Assembly (NCBI RefSeq): GCF_047654805.1
Contig: NZ_JASGIV010000001.1
Location: 3,286,001-3,350,000, forward strand
Direction: 5' to 3'
DNA length: 64,000 nt
Origin: Pelomonas sp047654805
GTDB lineage: Bacteria; Pseudomonadota; Gammaproteobacteria; Burkholderiales; Burkholderiaceae_C
In this document: positions 17,339 to 25,503 of the stretch, in pieces
How positions within the stretch are numbered: the first letter of the stretch is position 1
Layout of the letters: the number at the start of each line of letters is the position of its first letter
The notes under the pieces: model-generated
The model's input: the letters and a program-made list of their open reading frames with translations, nothing else
Database searches by the model: none
Told to the model about the DNA's origin: nothing
Position numbers and translations under genes: made by a program

Positions 17339-18265
17339 TCAGGACGCAGACGCGGAGGCCGGCGTTGCAGCCGGCGGCGTGGCACGCTGGCGCATCTGCT
17401 GCTTGAACGCCTCGCAGGGGTCGCCACGACCGGTGGGGGCGGCGGTCTGCCAGACGTAGGTGTAGGGCTGCCCCGCGGACTGGGCGCCGCCGTCCGTGAA
17501 GCCCAGGCTGACCACGCGCGCGGCCGGCTGCTGCTGGTGCGCCAGCTGCGCCACGCCGTAGTCGTCGCGCACGTGGCCGTTGCCGGCCAGCAGCACGGCT
17601 GGCCTGCCGTAGCTGCCGGCGGCCTGCTGCAGCGTGCTCCACATGGCCGCGTCGCGCACGCGCTGGGCCCAGCGCATGGCCACCAGGCGCTCGCCGGCCA
17701 GCATGCCGCAATGGCCCTTGACGAGGTCGGCGTCCAGCGCGGCGCGGCCCGCGTCGCCCAGCGGTGCCGCACGCAGCAGCGGCGCCAGGTCGACCGGCAG
17801 CGCGGCCTCGCCCTCGCGCGCAACCTGGCGGGCCTGGTCGCGCGGCGCGTTGCCGCCCAGCAGCACATGCCCCGGCGCGGCGGCCGGCGCGAACAGCGCC
17901 TCGTGCAACGGCCAGCGCCAGCCCTTGGCGTCGAAACCGGCGGCCTCCAGGCGGGGCAGCAACTCGGCGCCGGGCTGCACCGCCAGGCCACGCGTCATGT
18001 GCTCGGCGACGACGGGCACACCCGCGCCCAGCGAGCGCAGCAGCTCGCCGCGGCGCTGGTGGTGCACGGCGTTGTCGTGCTGCTCGCCCAGCAGCACGTA
18101 GTCGCTGGCGCGCAGCCGCGCCAGCAGTTCGGCACGCCCCAGTTCCCGGCCGGTGGCGACCTCGACGATGCGTTCGCCCTCCGGCACGTCGGCAGGCGGG
18201 GTGGCGGTCTGAGCGCAGCCGGCCAGGACGGCCGCCGCCAGCGCGGACAGGGTGATGCGGGTCAT
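17339..18265 (-). CDS. ChaN-like heme/iron-binding lipoprotein
   Basis: 308 aa. It begins with a lipoprotein signal peptide (lipobox LAGC, Cys at residue 17) and is predicted to be membrane-attached and periplasmic. The body matches the ChaN/Tiki-like fold: YVLLGEQHDNAVHHQ near residues 55-70, VVAEHM, then HCGMLAGERL and AVLLAGNGHVRDDYG. ChaN of Campylobacter is an iron-regulated lipoprotein that binds heme, and the conserved His residues are present here. The gene overlaps the DUF2149 gene by 4 bases (ATGA) and ends the receptor-chelatase operon, supporting a role in heme or iron handling in the periplasm. The Ala/Pro/Ser-rich last 20 residues look unstructured. Confidence 0.82.
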   Translation of the reverse strand: MTRITLSALAAAVLAGCAQTATPPADVPEGERIVEVATGRELGRAELLARLRASDYVLLGEQHDNAVHHQRRGELLRSLGAGVPVVAEHMTRGLAVQPGAELLPRLEAAGFDAKGWRWPLHEALFAPAAAPGHVLLGGNAPRDQARQVAREGEAALPVDLAPLLRAAPLGDAGRAALDADLVKGHCGMLAGERLVAMRWAQRVRDAAMWSTLQQAAGSYGRPAVLLAGNGHVRDDYGVAQLAHQQQPAARVVSLGFTDGGAQSAGQPYTYVWQTAAPTGRGDPCEAFKQQMRQRATPPAATPASASAS

Positions 18266-18585
18266 TGCGCAGCCTCCGGCACGTAGATGATGGAGCCGTC
18301 CTTCATGCGGTAGGCAACACCGGCCTTCTCGCCGTCGCCGCTGCCCACCGCGCCGCTGGACTTGTAGCGTTCGATCTTCTCGCCCTTCTTGACGACGATC
18401 TCCATGCTGGGCTTGCCGGCATCGGTGATGACGGTCACGTCCTGCTTGCTGAACGGGTTCAGCATCGGGTTCTGCGCCACCGTGATCAGCAGCGCGGCGA
18501 TGACGACGAGGAAGATGTCGATGAGGTTGACGACCGACAGGATGGGGTCGTCGCTCTCGGACTCATGCAGCAGCTTCAGCGCCAT
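18262..18585 (-). CDS. DUF2149 protein, ExbD-like single-span membrane protein
   Basis: 107 aa. A short cytoplasmic start leads to one membrane helix (about residues 16-36) containing NLIDIFLVVIAALL. The Asp at residue 23 and the I-D-x-x-L-V pattern are those of the proton-path helix of ExbD/TolR. The remaining ~65 residues are a small periplasmic domain (VTVITDAGKPSMEIVVKKGE ... YRMKDGSIIYVPEA). The family is DUF2149, as I recall also found as HmuV in Bacteroidetes heme operons. It is 3 bases from the ExbB-like gene stop and overlaps the ChaN gene. I infer that it and the ExbB-like protein form a dedicated proton-driven motor. That function is not experimentally established here. Confidence 0.85.
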   Translation of the reverse strand: MALKLLHESESDDPILSVVNLIDIFLVVIAALLITVAQNPMLNPFSKQDVTVITDAGKPSMEIVVKKGEKIERYKSSGAVGSGDGEKAGVAYRMKDGSIIYVPEAAQ

Positions 18586-18588
18586 GGC

Positions 18589-19083
18589 TCAGGCCTCCTT
18601 GGCCGCGCGCTGCTGCGCGATCTGCAGGATTTCCTCGGCCAGCCAACGGCGGCGCACGTTGACGACCCAGAAGGTGATGGACGCGGCGATCAGTGCCAGG
18701 ATGACGGCCGAGAACGCGACCGTGAGGTTCTGGGACACGGCGGCCAGGTTGCCGTCGGACAGCGAGCGCAGCGCCGGGCCCATCGGGATCATCGTGGCCA
18801 CCAGCCCGAGCATGGGCGTCACTCGGCTGGCCAGGCGCTCGCCTTCCATCAGCTTGTGGGCGCGCAGGTCCAGCTCGTCTTCCGTCAGGCCGCCCGGGCC
18901 GGCGGCGCGGTGCGCCGCCAGCAGCGGCCGGCCACTGCTGCCGTCGCGCCGGCGCCAGGCCTGCATGAGGAAGGCGCCCAGCACCCAGAAGGCGTACAGG
19001 AACAGGATGGCGATGAGGGCCAGCGTGGGCAGCAGGAAGAGCTGCGCCACCGTGTACATGCTGTTTTCGATCAGGGAGGACAT
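18589..19083 (-). CDS. MotA/TolQ/ExbB-type proton channel subunit
   Basis: 164 aa with three predicted membrane helices (about 12-36, 98-118 and 126-148). The signature PMLGLVATMIPMGPAL and the following SQNLTVAFSAVILALIAASI match the channel-lining helices of the ExbB/TolQ/MotA family, although the protein is shorter than E. coli ExbB. It follows the CobN-like gene after 30 bases and precedes the DUF2149 gene by 3 bases. It corresponds to HmuU of the Bacteroidetes hmu operon in family and position. It likely couples proton flow to work on the TonB receptor or the anchored chelatase (inference); no tonB gene is in the window. Confidence 0.88.
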   Translation of the reverse strand: MSSLIENSMYTVAQLFLLPTLALIAILFLYAFWVLGAFLMQAWRRRDGSSGRPLLAAHRAAGPGGLTEDELDLRAHKLMEGERLASRVTPMLGLVATMIPMGPALRSLSDGNLAAVSQNLTVAFSAVILALIAASITFWVVNVRRRWLAEEILQIAQQRAAKEA

Positions 19084-19113
19084 GGTTTTCGTCTTGTGGA
19101 TGTGATGTTTGAA

Positions 19114-22100
19114 TCAGGTCGGCATGGCGTCGCGGCGCCAGGCGCGCCAGCCACCGCCGGCCATGGCCAGCAGCAGCGCGCCCAGCACGGCCAGCGTGGA
19201 GGCCAGCACGGTGGGTGGCAGCGGCGGCGCCTGCACCTTTTCGAGCTTCATGCCCTGCACGGGCGGCGGCGGGGGCGGAGGTGCCGGCGTCGGCTGGGCC
19301 TGCGCGGCAGCGGCGGCCGCCGCGGGCACCGGCGGGGCCACGTTGAGCCCGTAGCCGGCACCGACGAACTGGTTGAAGGCCTGGTTGTCGGTCTTCACGT
19401 CGTAGCGGCGCGCCAGCTCGCGCCAGCGTTGCTTCAGCTCGGCGACGCTCTTGGCGTCGGCCTTCCACTGGCCCTGGCGCGCGGCCTCCAGCATGCGTTC
19501 GATGCTCTGCGCCAGCGCGTGCGGGTTCTGGCCCTCGAACCAACGCTTCAGCCCCAGGTTGTGCTTGTCGCGCACGTAGACGTCCATGAACTCCTGCCAC
19601 TGGTCGTCGCGCACGATCTCGCGGGCGACCGACTGCCAGCCGGCGAAATTGTTGATCCCGTCCAGCACCTGCAGCGTGCCCGAGTAGCCCTCCTTCATGA
19701 GCCCGGCGACGTAGCCGGGGTGGAAGTTGCGCGTCGCCAGTTCCTTGGCCAGGAAGCTCGCCGCGCCCTCGACCTTGCTGCCGCCGGGGTTGCGCAGGTT
19801 GGACACGTACAGCTCCGGCGCCTTGCCGTCCAGGTGGCGCACGGCCAGGCCGATGCCGCCCAGGTACTGGAAGGGGTCGTCCGTCGTCAGCATGCCGTAG
19901 AGGTTGGAGCTGCGCGCCAGCACGGCGCCCTCGGTGCCACGCAGGTGCTCGGCATACAGGTTGAGCTGGCCAGCCTTGCCACCGCCGGCCACGCCGCGCG
20001 CACCCCACTCGGCCTCGTCGGGGCCATAGGCGAACTGCATGCGCGACAGGTACAGCTCGGCGAGCTTGCGGTCGCCCTCGGCCTGCGTCTTCCAGGTGTC
20101 GGTCGCCAGCGCGGCGTCGTCCAGGCCGGTGCCGTAGCGGCCCGACTCGGACGAGAAGATGCGCGTCTGCCCGGCGCGCTCGGCGGCGGCGGTGTCCACG
20201 CCGCGGGCGCGCAGCTGCTGCGCGATGCGCTGCGCGTTGGCGGCCACCGGGTTGTCGCTCTCGCCCTTGGCCTCGGCGGCCAGCCGGACGGCCTTGGCGA
20301 GCTGGCGCATCACGTTGGGGAAATGGTCGCGGTACAGGCCGGTGGCCGACAGCACGATGTCCACGCGCGGGCGGCCCAGCTGGGCGCGCGGGATCAGCTT
20401 CACGTCGCTGACGCGGCCGCCGCTGTCCCACACCGGTTCCACGCCCATCGCCCACAGCGCCTGCGCCTCGAGCAGGCCGAAGTGGCGCATGGTCTCCACC
20501 GACCACAGCGTGAACGTCAGCTTCTGCGGGAACTTGCCGTTCTTGTCGCGGTGCACCTGGATGAGCTGGTCCATTGCCTCCTTGCCGGCCTCCCAGGCGG
20601 CCTTGGTAGGCACGCGCGAGGGATCGAAGCCATAGAGGTTGCGGCCGGTGGGCAGCGTGTCGGGGTTCTTGATGGGGTCGCCGCCGTAGCTGGTGGGGAT
20701 GTAGCGCCCGGCCAGCGCGTTCAGCAGGCCCTGCGTCTCGCTCTGCCCGCCCAGGCTGTCGTACCACTGGCGCGCCAGCGCGACCTTGGCGCGCGCTGCC
20801 TCGGGCATCTTGGCGACAGCGGCGTCCTGGCTCTTGTCGCCCTGCAGCAGCGCCTGCAGCTTGCGGAACGGGCTGGATTCGGCGAGCCGGGTCCAGTCTC
20901 CCACCAGCATCTCGTCGGCCTCCTCGCCGGGGCCGGCCATGCCCTCCCAGAACTCCTTGCCCAACATCATCAGCACGGTCGCCACGCGCAGCCGCTCCTC
21001 CGGCCCCTGGCCGAAGGTGTGCAGGCCCTGCGGCTGCACGCTGCGGGCGATCTCGTGGAGGTGGTCATGCGCCGCGGTCACGAAGGCGGGGAACTCGGTC
21101 GCGATGCGCGCGTCGCTCCAGCCCATGTCGGCGGCGATGCGCTCCTTCTTCACCCTGGCGAGGAAGTCGGCCTTGATCTTCTCCTTGACGCCGCCCTCCT
21201 CTTGCGCGAGCCAGTGATGCAGCAGGTCGTGGATCTCGGTCAGCGCCGCATGCAGGCCGGCCGGCGCGAACGGCGGCGTCTGGTGGCTGATGATGGTCGC
21301 GCGGCCGCGGCGGCGCGCCTGCGTGGCCTCGCCGACGTTGTCGACGATGTAGGGGTAGACCACCGGCACGTCGCCGACGGCCAGCATGGGGTAGTCATGG
21401 CTGGCGGACAGGCCCCGTTCCTTGCCGGGCAGCCACTCCTGGCTGCCGTGCGTGCCGTAGTGCACCAGCGCGTCGGCGGCGAAGGTCTGGCGCGCCCACA
21501 GATAGGTGGCCAGGTAGTAGTGCGACGGCGCCGCGCTGCTGGAGTGGTACAGCGCCCTCTCCTTGTCGCCGCCGCGCTCGCCGCGGCCGGGCTGCGGCAG
21601 CAGCGTGACGTTGCCCAGCTGCAGCCGCGGGATCACGAAGAAGCGCTCGCCGCCCTGGTTCAGCACCATGGACGACTTCTCCGGCTCGCCCCAGGCTTCG
21701 CGCAGCTGCTGCTGCACGGTGGCGGGCAGGCCGGCAAGCCAGCGTTTGTAGTCCGCCAGCGGCAGGCGGCCGGCCAGTCCTTCGCGCACCAGGTCGCGCA
21801 GCACGTCCTGGTTCTGCGGCGGCTCGTAGGCGGGCTTGAGCAGGCGCTGCAGCAGCAGCGTCAGCGGCTTCTCATCCTGCACCTCGGTGCGGTAGCCGGC
21901 GGCCTGCAGCGCGGCCAGCGTGCTGACGAAGCTGCGCGGCAGGTTCATGAAGGACGCGCTGAGGTTCTTCTCGCCGGCGGGGTAGTTCCAGAAGAACACC
22001 GCGACGCGGCGCTCGGCGGCGGCCTTGCGCTGCAGCCGGGCCAGGTTCAGCGCCTTGCCCGCGACGGCGGCGCTCTGCGCGGCGATGGGCCCGACCTGCT

Positions 22101-23115
22101 CGTCGCCCTTGCGCGTGGCCGCGGCGATCTGGATGTCGGTGATACCCGCGTACTCGGCCTGCGCCAGGTAGAAGGGTACGTCCATCAGCTGCACGCCCTG
22201 CGGGTCTGCCGCCCAGTCGGCAGCGTCACCGCGGCGATAGGCCATGGCCTGGATAACCGGGATTCCCAGGGCCTCGAACTCCTGGCGGCGCGCCTCCGGA
22301 GCCAGCGTGATCTGCGTGTTGATCAGAACATCGGCCACCGGCCGCCCGTCCAGCATGACCATGCGCCGAATCGAGTCGGCATCCAGCACCGGGCTGTAGA
22401 AGGGCCACGCGACCGCGCCCCCCTTCTCCACGCGGTCGATCAGGTCGTCCAGGAAGGCAGTCTGCTCGGCCGAAATGCTCTGCTGATGGAACGCGATCGC
22501 GATGACAGGCGGGCGTTTCGCGGGGTCCGCCTCCAGAGCCCGGGCCTTGAGGAAGGCGGCCGGCGTAGGCAACACCACTTCCGGGAGTTGCGGGTGATAG
22601 AGCGCTGCCGGCGGGAAGCGTAGCGGCTCAGGCAGCTTCGCCCAGTCCCGATTGCCCGCGAGGTGACTCTGCAGCGCCTGCAGGAAGGACTGGGTGTTGG
22701 TCCGGCCACCATTCACATAGTAGGCATGCAGCCGCTGCACGAAGGCATCGTTCAGGTGACCGCTCTTGGCGCTGGCGGTCTGCAACCAGACATGGGGCTT
22801 GGCCGCCAGCGCAGGCAGCGCTGCCCCAAGGCGCTGGCGCACATAGTCCTCGATGTGCTGGCGCGGCGCATCGATGAGCACCAAATCAGCTCCGGCCCAC
22901 AGCCCCGGATCTACATCGCTGGACAGCTTCTCTGCGAAGCGCGCTTCGATCTGCAGACCCAGTGGCTCCGCCGCACGGGCCATGGTGACGAACTTGCCAG
23001 GCGCCACCGGGCTGGCGGCGATGAACAGCACCGTGGGCCTTTTGCCATCGGCAAGGGCTGTGCTGCCGCACAGCAGTGCGAGGCAGGCGAGGAAAAAGTT
23101 GATCAGAATTCGCAT
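19114..23115 (-). CDS. Exported CobN/HmuS-like tetrapyrrole chelatase, membrane anchored
   Basis: 1333 aa, the length and fold class of CobN/BchH/HmuS large chelatase subunits. Family marks include FFWNYPAGEKNLSASFMNLP, HYGTHGSQEWLPGK, WLPGKERGLS, DMGWSDARIATEFPAF and NLYGFDPSRVP. Unlike cytoplasmic CobN, it begins with a Sec signal peptide (MRILINFFLACLALLC, cleavage near ALA). It ends with a Pro/Ala-rich linker (eight consecutive Pro near residue 1290), a single membrane helix (VLASTLAVLGALLLAMAG) and a positive tail. It should therefore sit in the periplasm tethered to the inner membrane. Neither cobS/cobT nor chlI/chlD-type ATPases are nearby, which argues against cobalt insertion and for an HmuS-type ATP-independent role such as removing iron from heme. 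Substrate (heme, other porphyrin or corrinoid) is not proven. The start at 23115 is chosen for the signal peptide; upstream in-frame codons to 23202 lack such a feature. Confidence 0.85.
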   Translation of the reverse strand: MRILINFFLACLALLCGSTALADGKRPTVLFIAASPVAPGKFVTMARAAEPLGLQIEARFAEKLSSDVDPGLWAGADLVLIDAPRQHIEDYVRQRLGAALPALAAKPHVWLQTASAKSGHLNDAFVQRLHAYYVNGGRTNTQSFLQALQSHLAGNRDWAKLPEPLRFPPAALYHPQLPEVVLPTPAAFLKARALEADPAKRPPVIAIAFHQQSISAEQTAFLDDLIDRVEKGGAVAWPFYSPVLDADSIRRMVMLDGRPVADVLINTQITLAPEARRQEFEALGIPVIQAMAYRRGDAADWAADPQGVQLMDVPFYLAQAEYAGITDIQIAAATRKGDEQVGPIAAQSAAVAGKALNLARLQRKAAAERRVAVFFWNYPAGEKNLSASFMNLPRSFVSTLAALQAAGYRTEVQDEKPLTLLLQRLLKPAYEPPQNQDVLRDLVREGLAGRLPLADYKRWLAGLPATVQQQLREAWGEPEKSSMVLNQGGERFFVIPRLQLGNVTLLPQPGRGERGGDKERALYHSSSAAPSHYYLATYLWARQTFAADALVHYGTHGSQEWLPGKERGLSASHDYPMLAVGDVPVVYPYIVDNVGEATQARRRGRATIISHQTPPFAPAGLHAALTEIHDLLHHWLAQEEGGVKEKIKADFLARVKKERIAADMGWSDARIATEFPAFVTAAHDHLHEIARSVQPQGLHTFGQGPEERLRVATVLMMLGKEFWEGMAGPGEEADEMLVGDWTRLAESSPFRKLQALLQGDKSQDAAVAKMPEAARAKVALARQWYDSLGGQSETQGLLNALAGRYIPTSYGGDPIKNPDTLPTGRNLYGFDPSRVPTKAAWEAGKEAMDQLIQVHRDKNGKFPQKLTFTLWSVETMRHFGLLEAQALWAMGVEPVWDSGGRVSDVKLIPRAQLGRPRVDIVLSATGLYRDHFPNVMRQLAKAVRLAAEAKGESDNPVAANAQRIAQQLRARGVDTAAAERAGQTRIFSSESGRYGTGLDDAALATDTWKTQAEGDRKLAELYLSRMQFAYGPDEAEWGARGVAGGGKAGQLNLYAEHLRGTEGAVLARSSNLYGMLTTDDPFQYLGGIGLAVRHLDGKAPELYVSNLRNPGGSKVEGAASFLAKELATRNFHPGYVAGLMKEGYSGTLQVLDGINNFAGWQSVAREIVRDDQWQEFMDVYVRDKHNLGLKRWFEGQNPHALAQSIERMLEAARQGQWKADAKSVAELKQRWRELARRYDVKTDNQAFNQFVGAGYGLNVAPPVPAAAAAAAQAQPTPAPPPPPPPVQGMKLEKVQAPPLPPTVLASTLAVLGALLLAMAGGGWRAWRRDAMPT

Positions 23116-23169
23116 CGATCGCTGGCGCCGCTGTGGACGCGCGGCTGGCTGGCTACTGGACGAGGAATA

Positions 23170-23191
23170 CCGCCGCGGCAGGCCACGGCGG
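23170..23191 (-). other. Hairpin between receptor and chelatase genes
   Basis: On the minus strand, 12 bases after the receptor stop, CCGCCGTGG and CCGCGGCGG can pair into a 9-bp stem (one G-U) around a CCTG loop. No T run follows, so full termination is unlikely. It may stabilise the upstream message or partly attenuate transcription into the very long chelatase gene. Confidence 0.4.
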
Positions 23192-23202
23192 CGTCGGAAC
23201 AC

Positions 23203-25503
23203 TCAGAACTGGTAGCGCACGCTGGCGCTGACGTTGCGACCCGGCTGCGTGTAGGCATCCAGGCCCACGGCGGTCGGTGCGACGCCGCGGGTGTCCGACC
23301 ACAGCCAGTACTTCACGTCGCCGATGTTGCTGATGCCCGCATTCAGGCTCCACTGTTTGCCGATCTCGACCCAGGCCGACAGGTCACCCACCAAGAAGCC
23401 CTTGGGCGTGTAGTTGGAAGCCGGTGCGGGATTGCGACGTTGGCTCTTCATTCCCGTCAGCGTCAGCTCGACACCCCAGGCGCCTTGCTGCTCGTAGCGC
23501 ACGCCCAGAACCCCCTTGTCTGGATCGATGGTGTCCAGCGGCGTCTTGACGCCGTCGGCACTTTCACTGTCTCCCTTGGTGTGGGCAAAGCTCGCACTGA
23601 GCGTCCAGTTCGGCAGGAAGGCCCACGCGCCGCTGAGTTCGTAGCCGCTGATGCTGGCCTTGTTCAGGTTGACCGACTGGTACGTGATCGTGTTGGACGG
23701 CATGCCCGGCTCCAGCGGCACGGTGGTCGTCGCGGTCACGTTGGTATTGGACGCAATGAAGTCCTTGTAGCGCCCCTTGAACAACGCGACGCTGTAGCGA
23801 AGCGTGTCGCTGCGGCCGCGCAGGCCCAGCTCGAAGGAATCGCTCGTCTCAGGCTTGAGATTGGCGTTGCCGATGGAGCGGTACGGCGTGGATGCCGTAA
23901 GGTTGGTCACGCCGCCATTGACCTGCGAGGGCGTCGGCGCACGGAAACCGTGCGAGTACTGCCCGAAGACGCGCAGCAGCGGCGTGTACGTCCACACGAC
24001 GCCCAGCTTGGGCGACAGCGCCTGATCACTCAGCGTCGCGGGGTCGACCTTGTTGTTGATGGTGTAAAGCGGGTCGCCACGACGCGGATCCAGCTTGAAG
24101 CTGTCCAGCCGCAGGCCCGGCGTCACGCTGAAGCTACCCAGCGTGACCTCGTCCTGGATGAAGGCGCCGAGCAGTCGGTAGTCGGTGTCGGGGAAGCTCT
24201 TGTTGACGACGAAGGCGCTGGAACCGGTGGTGATCAGGGCACCGTTGAGGTAGTTGGCACCATCCTTCAGCGACGTGACCCGCGCTTCGGAAGCGTCCAC
24301 GCCGTAGACGATCCGCTGGTTGGACAGATAGGTCTCCATCTGCACCGAGCCGCCCACCAGGCGCTCGGCATAGTAGGCATCGCGCGAGCGGGTATTCCAG
24401 GCGGTCGTGTTGGTACGGGCCTCGTAGCCGTACTGCCGGTTCTTGGCGTCTTGCCAATAGACGTTGGCCAGCACGCGCTGGAACAACGGATTGCGCGAGT
24501 CGACGAACTCATAGTCCACCTTGGCCATCGAGCGCGTGATGTGTTCGGACGCGTCCACGCGCGTCGTCGTCAGGTAGGACGGGTCGTTGAACAGCGTATA
24601 GACATCGGTGACGACGTCGCGCTCGATGTGTTCCAGCGAAAGCTTGAATTGCTGGCGGTTGTCGAGCTTGTAGATCAGCTTGCCCAGCACGTAGTCCGAC
24701 GAGATGTCCTGCGGGTTGCCAACCGTGCGGGTGCGGTCCTTGGATTCGTTGTCACCACGGGTGTCGGCCTCATGGCCCCTTCGCATGCTGGCCAGCAGCA
24801 GCCCTTCGAACTGCTCACCGCGGAAGGCGTAGCTCGGCACGACGGTCGTCGAGTTGTCGACAGAGGAGTAGCCCAGTTTCAGCGCCGCCTGCGAGGTCTT
24901 GCCCTTGGGCACCAGATCCACCGGGTCTTTGGTTGCAAAGCTCACGGCGCCTGCCAACCCGTCGCTGCCGTAGGACGTGGACGCCGCACCGCGCAGGATT
25001 TCCACGCGCTTGAACGCCTCGACATCGATGTAGTCGGCTCGCCCAGTCACGACGGGACCGCTGGCATAGATGGCCGGCAGGCGCACACCGTCGGTCTGCA
25101 GCAACACCTGGTTGCCTTCCAAGCCGCGGATGTTGATGCCTTCGTTGCCACCACGACCGTTGGCATAGAACGCCGCCGAGCTGCGGTTGGGCTGCGATCG
25201 GACGGAGACGCCCACTTCGTGGCGCAGCATGTCCTTCACGTCGCCGGCCTGCTTGCGTTCGATGTCGGTCGCGGTCAGCGACGTGACCGTTGCGGCGACC
25301 TCGTCCTCAGAGGTCTCGATGCGCGTGGCCGATACGACCACCTTGGGCAGCACAGGGAGCGTGCCGAGTGCCTGGGACTGAGCCGAGGATGCAGCCGGCG
25401 CGGTCTGCGCGCCGGCCGAGGGGGCCAGCGCTGCGATGGCAAGGGCCAGCGGATGGAGAGCCGTCAAGCGGACGGGGCTGGCGGCGGAGAAGAGGCGGGC
25501 CAT
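23203..25503 (-). CDS. TonB-dependent outer-membrane receptor, heme-receptor type
   Basis: 766 aa. Signal peptide (MARLFSAASPVRLTALHPLALAIAALA region, cleavage near AGA), then a plug domain (VVVSATRIETSEDEVAATVT as a TonB-box-like start, NIRGLEGNQVLLQTDGVRLP, EILRGAASTSYGSDGLAGAV). A 22-strand barrel follows and ends in the outer-membrane signature VSASVRYQF (terminal Phe). The hemoglobin/heme-receptor FRAP motif (HGFRAPTPSQ) is present, but the usual NPNL/NPDL box reads NANLKPETS and no His lies between the two. The start at 25503 has AGGAA 7 bases upstream and gives the best signal peptide; in-frame ATGs up to 25710 are upstream of it. It heads the chelatase operon, with a Fur-like box about 280 bases upstream. 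Confidence 0.88.
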   Translation of the reverse strand: MARLFSAASPVRLTALHPLALAIAALAPSAGAQTAPAASSAQSQALGTLPVLPKVVVSATRIETSEDEVAATVTSLTATDIERKQAGDVKDMLRHEVGVSVRSQPNRSSAAFYANGRGGNEGINIRGLEGNQVLLQTDGVRLPAIYASGPVVTGRADYIDVEAFKRVEILRGAASTSYGSDGLAGAVSFATKDPVDLVPKGKTSQAALKLGYSSVDNSTTVVPSYAFRGEQFEGLLLASMRRGHEADTRGDNESKDRTRTVGNPQDISSDYVLGKLIYKLDNRQQFKLSLEHIERDVVTDVYTLFNDPSYLTTTRVDASEHITRSMAKVDYEFVDSRNPLFQRVLANVYWQDAKNRQYGYEARTNTTAWNTRSRDAYYAERLVGGSVQMETYLSNQRIVYGVDASEARVTSLKDGANYLNGALITTGSSAFVVNKSFPDTDYRLLGAFIQDEVTLGSFSVTPGLRLDSFKLDPRRGDPLYTINNKVDPATLSDQALSPKLGVVWTYTPLLRVFGQYSHGFRAPTPSQVNGGVTNLTASTPYRSIGNANLKPETSDSFELGLRGRSDTLRYSVALFKGRYKDFIASNTNVTATTTVPLEPGMPSNTITYQSVNLNKASISGYELSGAWAFLPNWTLSASFAHTKGDSESADGVKTPLDTIDPDKGVLGVRYEQQGAWGVELTLTGMKSQRRNPAPASNYTPKGFLVGDLSAWVEIGKQWSLNAGISNIGDVKYWLWSDTRGVAPTAVGLDAYTQPGRNVSASVRYQF

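Noticed and set aside
18265..22623. A 1452-codon open frame on the plus strand opposite the chelatase, ExbB-like and DUF2149 genes
   Set aside because: The product is rich in Arg, Gln, His and Val without any domain, and the opposite strand holds clear family members. It is an antisense shadow of G+C-rich coding DNA.
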